Shown piece by piece: positions 8,700 through 15,009 of a DNA stretch of 64,000 nt. Numbering within the stretch: the stretch's first letter is position 1; each line of letters starts with the position of its first letter. The DNA is from Candidatus Eiseniibacteriota bacterium. Its GTDB lineage: Bacteria > Eisenbacteria > RBG-16-71-46 > CAIMUX01. The notes beneath the pieces were generated by a model. It did no database searches, had not been told where the DNA came from, and worked only from the letters and a program-made list of their open reading frames with translations. The position numbers and the translations under genes are program-made. The stretch spans positions 79,789 to 143,788 of the forward strand of contig CAIMUX010000002.1 of NCBI GenBank assembly GCA_903844735.1. The letters run 5' to 3'.

Positions 8700-9202
8700 T
8701 CCCCGACGCTGCCCGCGACGAAATCGCACGCCTTGTCGGCGAGTTCCAAGCAACCCGCGACCCTGGCCACCTGCTCTTGGCGCTCGACTGCGCTTGCCGC
8801 TGGTGCGACGTACCGGACGAGCTCGGCGAGCTCGTCAAGACGGCGTTCGACCGCTGGGCGGCCGGCCGGGTCGATCCGCTCGACGTCTCCTCTCTGCCAT
8901 GCCGCGACCTCGATGTAGCCTTCGGTGCGAAGCCCCGCGGGCCGAAGTTCAAGGCGCCAGTCGCCACACTCCGGGCGGCTGAGCTCGAAATGTCGATGGG
9001 CACTCTGGCCTTCTACGAGGTGGAGCGACAGCGGAAGCGCGGCCGCGGCACCGATCGGCGCCGGACCCCCAACGCTTTCAGCGAGGCGGCGAAGGTGCTG
9101 CCCAAGATCCGCGGCAAAGCCGCGTCTGCCGTCACTCTGGAGCGCGCTTGGTCGCGGGTGCGAAAGCTCTCCCGAGACCCCGACAGCCACACTCAGCAAT
9201 GA
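8696..9202 (+). CDS. Hypothetical protein of the integrated element
   Basis: A 168-residue protein I do not recognise. ATG 8696 overlaps the integrase stop (ATGA) and has GAGGAGG upstream, so it is coupled to the integrase; a longer frame from 8627 is unnecessary. The first 80 residues look helical (ARDEIARLVGEFQATRDPGHLLLALDCA) with two Cys (CACRWC). The C-terminal half is strongly basic (RQRKRGRGTDRRR, ERAWSRVRKLSRD), which suggests nucleic-acid binding. Its place after int hints at a role in recombination or establishment. No homologous family is claimed. Confidence 0.65.
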   Translation: MIPDAARDEIARLVGEFQATRDPGHLLLALDCACRWCDVPDELGELVKTAFDRWAAGRVDPLDVSSLPCRDLDVAFGAKPRGPKFKAPVATLRAAELEMSMGTLAFYEVERQRKRGRGTDRRRTPNAFSEAAKVLPKIRGKAASAVTLERAWSRVRKLSRDPDSHTQQ

Positions 9203-9298
9203 GCGCTTTCGTGAGTGTATGATCTTACGTAGCAATGCGTTATCGCCTTGAGCTAGAGTGATTCCTGCGGCATCGTGCCCCTCGAAGGGAGGCACGAA

Positions 9299-9520
9299 AT
9301 GCCACAGATCGAACCAAAGGCCCCGCCCTCGAGACTGCTCCGGCGGCGCGACGTAACCGCCCGGACCGGACTCAGCTCAACCACCCTCTGGCGACTCGAA
9401 GGACTCGGCCAATTCCCCAAGCGGCGCCAACTATCGGAGCGGCTGGTGGGCTGGCTGGAATCCGAAATCGACGAATGGATCTCGACGCGGACGGGGGCGG
9501 TTCCGGCGGTGAAGCCGTGA
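9299..9520 (+). CDS. AlpA-family regulator/excisionase
   Basis: A 73-residue winged-helix protein. RLLRRRDVTARTGLSSTTLWR is followed by GQFPKRRQLSERLVGWLESEIDEWI, the standard AlpA pattern of a MerR-like helix-turn-helix and the W-x-E-x-E-V/I-x-x-W ending. AlpA proteins switch on excision or replication in P4-like satellites. ATG 9299 has GGGAGG upstream and sits closer to the conserved core than the in-frame ATG at 9275. The 96-nt gap before it is the first non-overlapping junction after int, a likely place for a promoter. GTGA links it to the next gene. Confidence 0.87.
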   Translation: MPQIEPKAPPSRLLRRRDVTARTGLSSTTLWRLEGLGQFPKRRQLSERLVGWLESEIDEWISTRTGAVPAVKP

Positions 9521-9690
9521 CCGCCGTCGAGCAGACCGAGCTCGACGAGGCGCTGCGGGCCGTCAAGCGCATCGCATTGGACGCGACGGCGGGCGACGTC
9601 GACGCTGTTGCGGCCGCGGCGCTGAGGGCCCGGAGGGCGCTGCTCGTGCTCTATGCTGAGCTCAAGCAGGCCGAGCGGAACGCACGATGA
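9517..9690 (+). CDS. Small coupled protein of the integrated element
   Basis: A 57-residue, Ala-rich helical protein (VTAVEQTELDEALRAVKRI, ending LKQAERNAR). GTG 9517 overlaps the AlpA stop (GTGA) and its own stop overlaps the primase start (ATGA), so it is wedged in a coupled operon. An upstream ATG at 9475 would overlap alpA by 46 nt and is less likely. No family recognised. Its size and predicted coiled-coil character would fit an accessory partner of AlpA or the primase, but that is speculation. Confidence 0.5.
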   Translation: MTAVEQTELDEALRAVKRIALDATAGDVDAVAAAALRARRALLVLYAELKQAERNAR

Positions 9691-11390
9691 CGACCGAGCT
9701 CAAGAACGTCCTCTCGCGTCTCGAGGGCGTGCGATCCGTCGAGGGCGGACACGAGGCGAGGTGCCCCGCCCACGAGGACGGTGTGCCAAGCCTCTCCGTC
9801 TCGCTCGGAGACGATGGGCGCGTGCTCCTCAAGTGTCACGCAGGATGCAGCACGCAGGCCGTCGTTGCGGCCGCGGGGCTGGCCTTGACCGACTTGTTTC
9901 CCCCGCGGACGCAGTATGTCTACCGGGACGAGGCCGGGAAGTCTCTCTTCCGAGTCGTACGTGGTCCAGTCGTCGACGGGGAGAAAACGTTCTGGCAGAA
10001 CCCGAGTGACGGCAACGGCGGCTGGCGGACGGGCAAGGGATGCATGCAGGGCGTCCGGCTCGTGCCGTTCCAACTTCCACAGCTCCTCGCGGCGGATCTC
10101 TCCAGGCCGTGCTACATCGTCGAGGGTGAGAAAGACGTCCTCTCGCTCGCTGCCATCGGTGCGGTGGCAACGACAAACCCCGGCGGCGCAGGTAAATGGC
10201 GACCCGAGTTCAACGAGTTTCTACGCGGCCGCCTGTGCGTGCTCCTCCCCGACAACGACAAGCCCGGCCTGGATCATATGCGGACCGTCGCTCGCCACTT
10301 GCAGGACGTGGCCGAAGAGGCGCGCATCCTCACGCTGCCCGGGCTGCCGCCGAAAGGCGACGTCTCGGACTACCTGGCCAACGGTGGCACGCGCGAGACG
10401 TTGGACGAGCTGGCCGCCGCGGCTCCCGTGCTCAGCGAGACGGCGGACCTTTCGGACGATGCGCCGGCCTCGACGGACACTCCACCGGCCGGTGCGGCCC
10501 TTGTCTCTCTGACCGCCGAAGAGATGCTGGCCATCCGGCGCCCACCGCGGGAGTTCATCCTCGAGCCGATTCTGCGCACGAAAGACCTCGCCATGCTGGT
10601 GGCCAAGCGCGGGGTCGGCAAGACGTGGATCTCCGTCGGCATGGCGAGCGCGACCGCGGCCGGCGGCGAGTTCCTTGTGTGGCGAGCTCCCAAGCCGCGC
10701 AGCGTCCTCTACGTCGACGGCGAGCTCCCCTTCGAGACGGTACAGGAGCGGCTGGAGCTCACGCGGACGATGCACGGCCACGACTGGGGCGGACGACTGC
10801 GGATCCTCGCGGCGGACTACCAAGAGCGCAGCATCCCCAGCTTGAACCTCCCCGAGGGGCAACGGCTGGTAGAGGAGCACCTGGGCGAGGCGGAGATCCT
10901 CTTCCTCGACAACCTGTCGGCACTGTGCACCGGCGGCGTGGAGAACGAGGCCGAGTCGTGGCAGCCGATGCAGGACTGGCTCCTCTCGCTCCGGCGCCGG
11001 GGGATAGCAGTCCTCTTCGATCACCACGCCGGCACCTCCGGCAACCAGCGCGGGACCAGCAAGCGCGAGGACGTGCTCGACCTGTCCATCAAGCTGGAGC
11101 ACCCGGCCGACTATGACTCGCGGGACGGCGCCCGGTTCGTCGTGACCTACACCAAGGCCCGGGGGATCCACGGCAAAGCCGCTGAGGCGTTCGAGGCGCG
11201 GCTCGGGACGGGAGACCTGTCCAGCTCCCGGTGGATCACCAAGACCTGCTCGGCCGCCACCAAGGAACGAGTCCTCAACCTGCACGAGAACGGACTCACC
11301 CAGGCCGAGATCGGCAAGGAGTTGGGCAAGGACAAGAGCACTGTTTCTCGCATCATCAAGCAGGCTCGGGAGTCGGGAGAGATCCAGTGA
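9687..11390 (+). CDS. Primase-helicase replication protein with C-terminal HTH
   Basis: A 567-residue multidomain protein. A zinc finger is formed by Cys26, His29, Cys50 and Cys54 (RCPAHED, KCHAGC). A Toprim-like domain has EGEKD (146-150) and PDND (188-191). A RepA/RecA-type ATPase follows with Walker A AKRGVGKT (306-313) and Walker B EILFLDN (403-409), plus FDHH. A helix-turn-helix (about 528-562; LTQAEIGKELGKDKSTVSRII) ends it. It should prime and unwind DNA at the element's origin. The HTH could recognise the repeat field that begins about 45 bp downstream. Replicases of phage satellites have this architecture, usually without the extra HTH. Confidence 0.9.
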   Translation: MTTELKNVLSRLEGVRSVEGGHEARCPAHEDGVPSLSVSLGDDGRVLLKCHAGCSTQAVVAAAGLALTDLFPPRTQYVYRDEAGKSLFRVVRGPVVDGEKTFWQNPSDGNGGWRTGKGCMQGVRLVPFQLPQLLAADLSRPCYIVEGEKDVLSLAAIGAVATTNPGGAGKWRPEFNEFLRGRLCVLLPDNDKPGLDHMRTVARHLQDVAEEARILTLPGLPPKGDVSDYLANGGTRETLDELAAAAPVLSETADLSDDAPASTDTPPAGAALVSLTAEEMLAIRRPPREFILEPILRTKDLAMLVAKRGVGKTWISVGMASATAAGGEFLVWRAPKPRSVLYVDGELPFETVQERLELTRTMHGHDWGGRLRILAADYQERSIPSLNLPEGQRLVEEHLGEAEILFLDNLSALCTGGVENEAESWQPMQDWLLSLRRRGIAVLFDHHAGTSGNQRGTSKREDVLDLSIKLEHPADYDSRDGARFVVTYTKARGIHGKAAEAFEARLGTGDLSSSRWITKTCSAATKERVLNLHENGLTQAEIGKELGKDKSTVSRIIKQARESGEIQ

Positions 11391-11409
11391 AGTTGCCCCA
11401 CTCTGACCA

Positions 11410-11621
11410 GTTGCATGTTGTGTTACTTAGTAACACGCAACACGCAACTTTGGTAGAGTCACGCGCAACACGCAACGCAACATGCCATGCAACTACTATT
11501 GCAGCGCAACGAGTTAGCACAGGTCAGACGCAACAACTCACGCAACAACCCGTGCAACTAGGTAGTTGCATGACCCCTGTTTTTGACCCCTCAAACGCGC
11601 ACCCTATGCAACTCGTGCAAC
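11410..11621 (+). repeat. Iteron-like YGCAAC repeat field, candidate replication origin
   Basis: The hexamer CGCAAC occurs at 11436, 11443, 11464, 11471, 11476, 11505, 11529 and 11541. TGCAAC occurs at 11488, 11553, 11607 and 11616, and the inverted form GTTGCA at 11410 and 11565. That is 12 direct and 2 inverted copies in about 210 bp. The stretch is visibly more AT-rich than its surroundings and includes the palindrome GTGTTACT-T-AGTAACAC at 11420-11436. It starts about 20 bp after the primase-helicase stop, and phage-satellite origins often lie next to the replicase gene. No convincing coding region covers it. Confidence 0.6.
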
Positions 11622-11916
11622 TCGGCCAGACCCCGCCGCGACCGACCACCCACCCCCTCGACACCAGCATCATCGGCCGCGACACCAGCGGCAGCCGTAA
11701 GTCGTTGCGTATCAACGAGCGGGTCCTCCCTGGGGCGTTTCATGCGGGTAGCGCGGGGGCACGGAAAGCCTCTACGCTCTGGCTTCCAGGAAGTCCGAAC
11801 GAACGACCGCCCGACGGTGCCGTCAACATATCTGCATCATTATCAGCCAGTTACACCACTGACCACGAGTCACCCCAATGACCCACACCGCCGGTACACC
11901 GGCACGGAGGAACCCA
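11622..11916. other. Non-coding leader before the Nu1-like gene
   Basis: About 300 bp between the repeat field and the next supported start. Open frames across it change composition abruptly and have no ribosome-binding site. A small inverted repeat CCGGT-AC-ACCGG (11891-11902) lies just before the GGAGGAA ribosome-binding site of the next gene and could be an operator. Nothing else is recognised. Confidence 0.35.
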
Positions 11917-12162
11917 ATGCTCACGAAAACCCTGACGATCTCAGCCTACGCCCGGTATCGACGCGAGCGTGGGCTGCCCGGCGGCGCCAAGTCGTCCGTA
12001 CACGCGGCGCTGTTGGCAGGACGAATCTCAAGGTCGTGCCCGTCGCACCCCCGGCGCTGCCCGGCGGAGTGTCGCTGCGGGAAGATCGACCCCCACCGGG
12101 CCGATCTGGCCTGGCAGCGGTGGACCAACCCGGCGATGGTTCGGACGGGAGGTGCCCGGTGA
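11917..12162 (+). CDS. Nu1-like small HTH protein, possible small terminase
   Basis: An 81-residue protein. TISAYARYRRERGLPGGAKSSVHAALLAGRI, then GKIDPHRADLAWQRWTNP, follows the pattern of phage Nu1/small-terminase-like DNA-binding proteins: AYAR start, A-x-x-x-GRI recognition helix, G-x-ID-x-x-x-AD-x-x-W. Such proteins recognise DNA for packaging. ATG 11917 has GGAGGAA upstream and is preferred to ATG 11878. The central insertion with four Cys (SCPSHPRRCPAECRCG) is unusual and could bind metal. It overlaps the next gene by GTGA. With no large terminase present, it could redirect a helper's packaging motor; that is inference. Confidence 0.55.
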   Translation: MLTKTLTISAYARYRRERGLPGGAKSSVHAALLAGRISRSCPSHPRRCPAECRCGKIDPHRADLAWQRWTNPAMVRTGGAR

Positions 12163-12506
12163 CGTGGGAGCCCGACCACGAGCGGCCGCCCGTGCCGCCC
12201 CCGGCGCCGGCCGATCCGCCCCCGGGCCCGCCGCCGATGATCTGCCCCCAGTGTGGCGCCCACCAGATGCACCATCCGATGGACCAGGGCAAACAGAGCT
12301 TCTATTGCCCGCACCTGAACGGCGGGACTTGGGCCGTGCGGCTCCCTGGAGACCGCTGGGCGATCAACACCGGGGTGACCCCTGCCGTGCATCGGAACCT
12401 GGTCGCCAGCTCCCTGGCCGGCGCCGTGCGGCTCTGCCAGGACATGGCCGCCGCATCCCGCCCGCGAACCTGGCGCGACCGGCTCCTCGGAAGGAAATCC
12501 CGTTGA
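12159..12506 (+). CDS. Small protein with a single CxxC knuckle
   Basis: A 115-residue protein starting with GTG 12159, overlapping the previous stop (GTGA). A Pro-rich N-terminus (VPPPAPADPPPGPPP) leads into MICPQCGAHQMHHPM and later SFYCPHLNGGTWAVRLPG, so CxxC plus His/Cys residues could form a zinc site. The C-terminus is helical and basic (RPRTWRDRLLGRKSR). No family recognised. Its position immediately before the capsid gene suggests a head-assembly or packaging role, but nothing in the sequence proves it. Confidence 0.55.
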   Translation: MTWEPDHERPPVPPPAPADPPPGPPPMICPQCGAHQMHHPMDQGKQSFYCPHLNGGTWAVRLPGDRWAINTGVTPAVHRNLVASSLAGAVRLCQDMAAASRPRTWRDRLLGRKSR

Positions 12507-12531
12507 CTCCGCGGCCGAATTGTGGTACCAC
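12503..12531 (+). promoter_or_regulatory. Candidate promoter for the protease-capsid gene
   Basis: TTGACT (12503-12508), 17-nt spacer, TACCAC (12526-12531). The -35 matches 5/6 and the -10 only 3/6. It lies at the very end of the upstream gene and would give a leader of about 200 nt before the TTG start at 12745. The leader, 12507-12744, has an open frame but no ribosome-binding site before 12735. Confidence 0.3.
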
Positions 12532-12744
12532 TTACGCGAGTCGCCGATCTGCCGCTCTCCCCGAGCGCTCGGGCCGGCGACCCGAGACCCGCCCCGGCTC
12601 TGCCGCTGGCGGACTCGCGCGGCTCGGAAGCTTCGGGTCTCACCCGACCAACCGCCCGCGGAACGCAGAAACAGCACAGGGCAATCAACGCCCCGTTTTG
12701 CGTTCGCCCATCGCACGGACCCCGGACCCGTGCAGGAGAATCCA

Positions 12745-14583
12745 TTGAATGTCCCCAAGATAGCTAGCAGGGAGCTGATCCCTGACCGCCACCGAGCGCA
12801 ATCGGAAGACCTGACCATTCCTGCCAGCCTCAGCTCAGAAACGCCCGTGGAGCGGCTCTGGGGCGCGGAGATCCTCGAGCACTCGACCGCCGCGGTGGAC
12901 TTGACCCGTGCCCGCGACGGACTCCCGTTGCTGGCCAGTCACGACACCCGCGAGATGCCGCCCGTCGGCAAGGTCGAAAACGTGCGGCTCTCTGGCAAGC
13001 AGTTGCGCGGCACCTTGCGATTCGCGCCTACCGCTCGGGGGCGCGAGCTCTTCCAGGCGGTCCGCGACGGCTTCGCTGGCGCCATCAGCATCGGTTACGA
13101 AATCAAGAAAATGGTCGAGGCCGGCACCGACCGTGCGACCGGACGCGGCGTTTACCGCGCGATCGACTGGGCGCCGTTTGAGTGCAGCCTCGTCAACGTT
13201 CCCGCAGACACCAGCGTCGGAGCCTATCGAAGCGCTCCGCAGAAGGAGCCTTGTATCATGGCAATCGAAGTCACCCCCGACCCGGCCGCCGAAGCCGAAC
13301 GCTTCCGCGTCCACAGCATCACCTCGCTAGGCGGCGCCTGGAAAGATCGCGGCGGTCCCGAGATGGCCCTGCGTGCCGTCGCCGAGGGCTCGAGCCTCGA
13401 GGACTTTCGTCGGACGCTGGTGGAGCGGCTCGCATCGCAGTCCAGCCCGGCGATCCGTGCCTGCGCCGGCCCCGAGATCGGCGAGAGTGCCGACTACCGC
13501 AGGGAGCTGGAACGCTACTCACTCTGCAAGGCGATCCTCGCGTTGACCTCCGGTGACTGGCGCGAGGCCGGCCGGGAGCGCGAGATCGGCGAGGACTACG
13601 GCCGCCGCACCGGCGTGCGGTCCGAGGGGATCGTCATTCCCCTGCAAGCGCTCGTGCCCCGACACTCGCGCGCACTTTCGCAGGGCAGCAGCGCTGCGGG
13701 TGGATACCTCGTGCAGACCGACCTTCTGGCCAACCAGTTCATCGACGTGCTGCGCGCGAAATCGCAGGTAGTCGCGGCCGGGGCTACGACCTTGCCCGGT
13801 CTGACTGGCAACGTCGCCATTCCGAGGAAGGCTTCGGGATCTACCGCCTACTGGCTCGCCAGCGAGACGAGCGACATCACCCCGGCTGATCCGGCGTTTG
13901 CGCAAATGTCGCTCTCGCCGAAGACCGTGGGTGCGCTGACCGAGTTCAGCCGGAAGCTTCTGCTTCAGGCCACCCCGGAAATCGAGATGCTCGTGCAGCA
14001 GGAGCTGGTCGACGTGATCGGGACCGCGATTGACGCGGCCGTGATCGCAGGGACCGGGTCGGGTGGCCAGCCTTCGGGGATCACCACCATGCCGGCCGGC
14101 ATCGGTGCGGTCGTCATGGGCGCGGCCGGCGCGGCGCTGACCCATGCGAAGGTCGTCGAGCACTTGGCGGACGTGGCTGTCGCCAACGCGGACTCCGGCT
14201 CCCTGGCGTGGATCGTCAACGCCAAGACGCAGGCCAAGCTCATGGTCACGCTCCGGGATGCCAGCTACGGAGTCGGGTACCTCTGGGGCGACGCTCCGGC
14301 CGGCGCGGCGTACCAGGGAGTGATCGCAGGTAAGCCGGCGTTCGTCTCCAACAACGTGCCGAGCAACCTCGTCAAGGGCGGCTCCGGTGCGGTCTGCTCG
14401 GCGACGATCTACGGCAACTGGGCCGATGTGATCGTCGGGCTGTGGGGCGGTCTCGAGCTCCTCGCCGATCCGTACACGAAGTTCGCATCCGGCGCGGTCC
14501 GGGTTCGTGCGATGGCCAGCATCGACACCGGGCTTCGGCATCCCGAGTCGTTTGCTGTCTCTCTGGATGTCCTGACGGCGTAG
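12745..14583 (+). CDS. Fused HK97-type prohead protease and major capsid protein
   Basis: A 612-residue fusion. Residues 1-171 form an S78 prohead protease with His66 (LLASHDTRE), Ser115 (GAISIGYE) and Glu146 (APFECSLVNVPAD), nearly the same numbers as in HK97 gp4. Residues 172-612 form an HK97-fold capsid protein: charged N-terminal delta-like region, GGYLVQTDLLANQFIDVLR, then IATTTG-type scaffold elements and an F/Y-GNW-rich end (ATIYGNWADVIVGLWGGLEL). TTG 12745 has AGGAGA upstream; the ATG-like frame from 12520 lacks one. An internal in-frame ATG at 13258 has AAGGAG 9 nt upstream, so free capsid protein could be made from the same gene. It is the last gene of the element. Confidence 0.88.
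   Translation: MNVPKIASRELIPDRHRAQSEDLTIPASLSSETPVERLWGAEILEHSTAAVDLTRARDGLPLLASHDTREMPPVGKVENVRLSGKQLRGTLRFAPTARGRELFQAVRDGFAGAISIGYEIKKMVEAGTDRATGRGVYRAIDWAPFECSLVNVPADTSVGAYRSAPQKEPCIMAIEVTPDPAAEAERFRVHSITSLGGAWKDRGGPEMALRAVAEGSSLEDFRRTLVERLASQSSPAIRACAGPEIGESADYRRELERYSLCKAILALTSGDWREAGREREIGEDYGRRTGVRSEGIVIPLQALVPRHSRALSQGSSAAGGYLVQTDLLANQFIDVLRAKSQVVAAGATTLPGLTGNVAIPRKASGSTAYWLASETSDITPADPAFAQMSLSPKTVGALTEFSRKLLLQATPEIEMLVQQELVDVIGTAIDAAVIAGTGSGGQPSGITTMPAGIGAVVMGAAGAALTHAKVVEHLADVAVANADSGSLAWIVNAKTQAKLMVTLRDASYGVGYLWGDAPAGAAYQGVIAGKPAFVSNNVPSNLVKGGSGAVCSATIYGNWADVIVGLWGGLELLADPYTKFASGAVRVRAMASIDTGLRHPESFAVSLDVLTA
13243..13260 (+). promoter_or_regulatory. Internal ribosome-binding site and start for capsid protein
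   Basis: AAGGAG (13243-13248) stands 9 nt before an in-frame ATG (13258) exactly at the protease-capsid boundary. Translation here would yield a 441-residue capsid protein (MAIEVTPDPAAEAER) without the protease. This would let one gene make many capsid subunits and few protease-capsid fusions. Confidence 0.5.
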
Positions 14584-14645
14584 CACCGTGGCGGGCCGTC
14601 TGGGCTGCTCCCCACCGGCAGCCTGGGCGGTCCGCTCCCCCGATG

Positions 14646-14674
14646 CCGCGTGGGGTTTCCTTTCCCCCTCGCGG
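14646..14674 (+). terminator. Weak candidate terminator hairpin after the capsid gene
   Basis: CCGCG and CGCGG close an interrupted stem that contains GGGG/CCCC around a T-rich loop, 63 bp after the capsid stop. No run of T follows, so termination would have to be factor-assisted. Only the base pairing supports it. Confidence 0.25.
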
Positions 14675-14952
14675 CGGTCCGTCGGCTGGTGTGGGCACGC
14701 TGGCCGGCGGACCATTCTGTAGGTCTGCGGGGATCGGCGAGACCGACCAGGCGACGCTACCCCTCGAAGGCCGACCACGACGCTCCGGCTGCAAAGCTGG
14801 TGCGTTTGTGCATCCAGGCGACGCTGTAGGGACGCGCAGGAGCGACGATCTCGACCGCATCCGAGTGTGGACACGGGAGACGCGGAGAACGGGCGGCTGG
14901 GGCGATGCGGGGCGCGATAGACTCTGACTGCGGATCAGCGTGCCGGGATCCC

Positions 14953-14977
14953 GGGATGCTAGCCCGACCGCTAGCCC
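14953..14977. repeat. Right putative integrase arm-binding repeat
   Basis: GGGATGCTAGCCC (14953-14965) then CTAGCCC (14971-14977), matching the composite at 7434-7457 near the left end in the same orientation. In the excised circle both would flank the attachment core, as arm-type sites do. It lies 61 bp from the right core. Confidence 0.45.
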
Positions 14978-15009
14978 GCGCTCTGCGAGCTCCACCGCGT
15001 TGCGGTCAA

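Larger units (their letters stand above)
14584..15009. other. Gene-free right end of the element
   Basis: About 425 bp with no supportable gene. GGCTGC/GCAGCC (about 14612-14636) and CCGCG-TGGGG/CCCC-CT-CGCGG (14646-14674) can form hairpins after the capsid stop but lack T-tracts. An arm-type repeat lies at 14953-14977. It joins the attachment site embedded in the aminotransferase gene. Confidence 0.5.

Noticed and set aside
8594..9295. Long minus-strand frame opposite the integrase end and the next gene
   Set aside because: All neighbouring element genes are on the plus strand and coupled there; this is a high-GC antisense shadow.
11410..11621. CRISPR array
   Set aside because: The units are only six bases, irregularly spaced, with no spacer pattern and no cas genes.
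11231..11881. A 216-codon open frame across the repeat field
   Set aside because: Its first third is a shadow of the primase-helicase and the rest translates the hexamer repeats; no ribosome-binding site is present.
12520..12744. N-terminal extension of the protease-capsid gene
   Set aside because: It lacks a ribosome-binding site and protease-like sequence; the TTG at 12745 with AGGAGA matches the known protease start and triad numbering.
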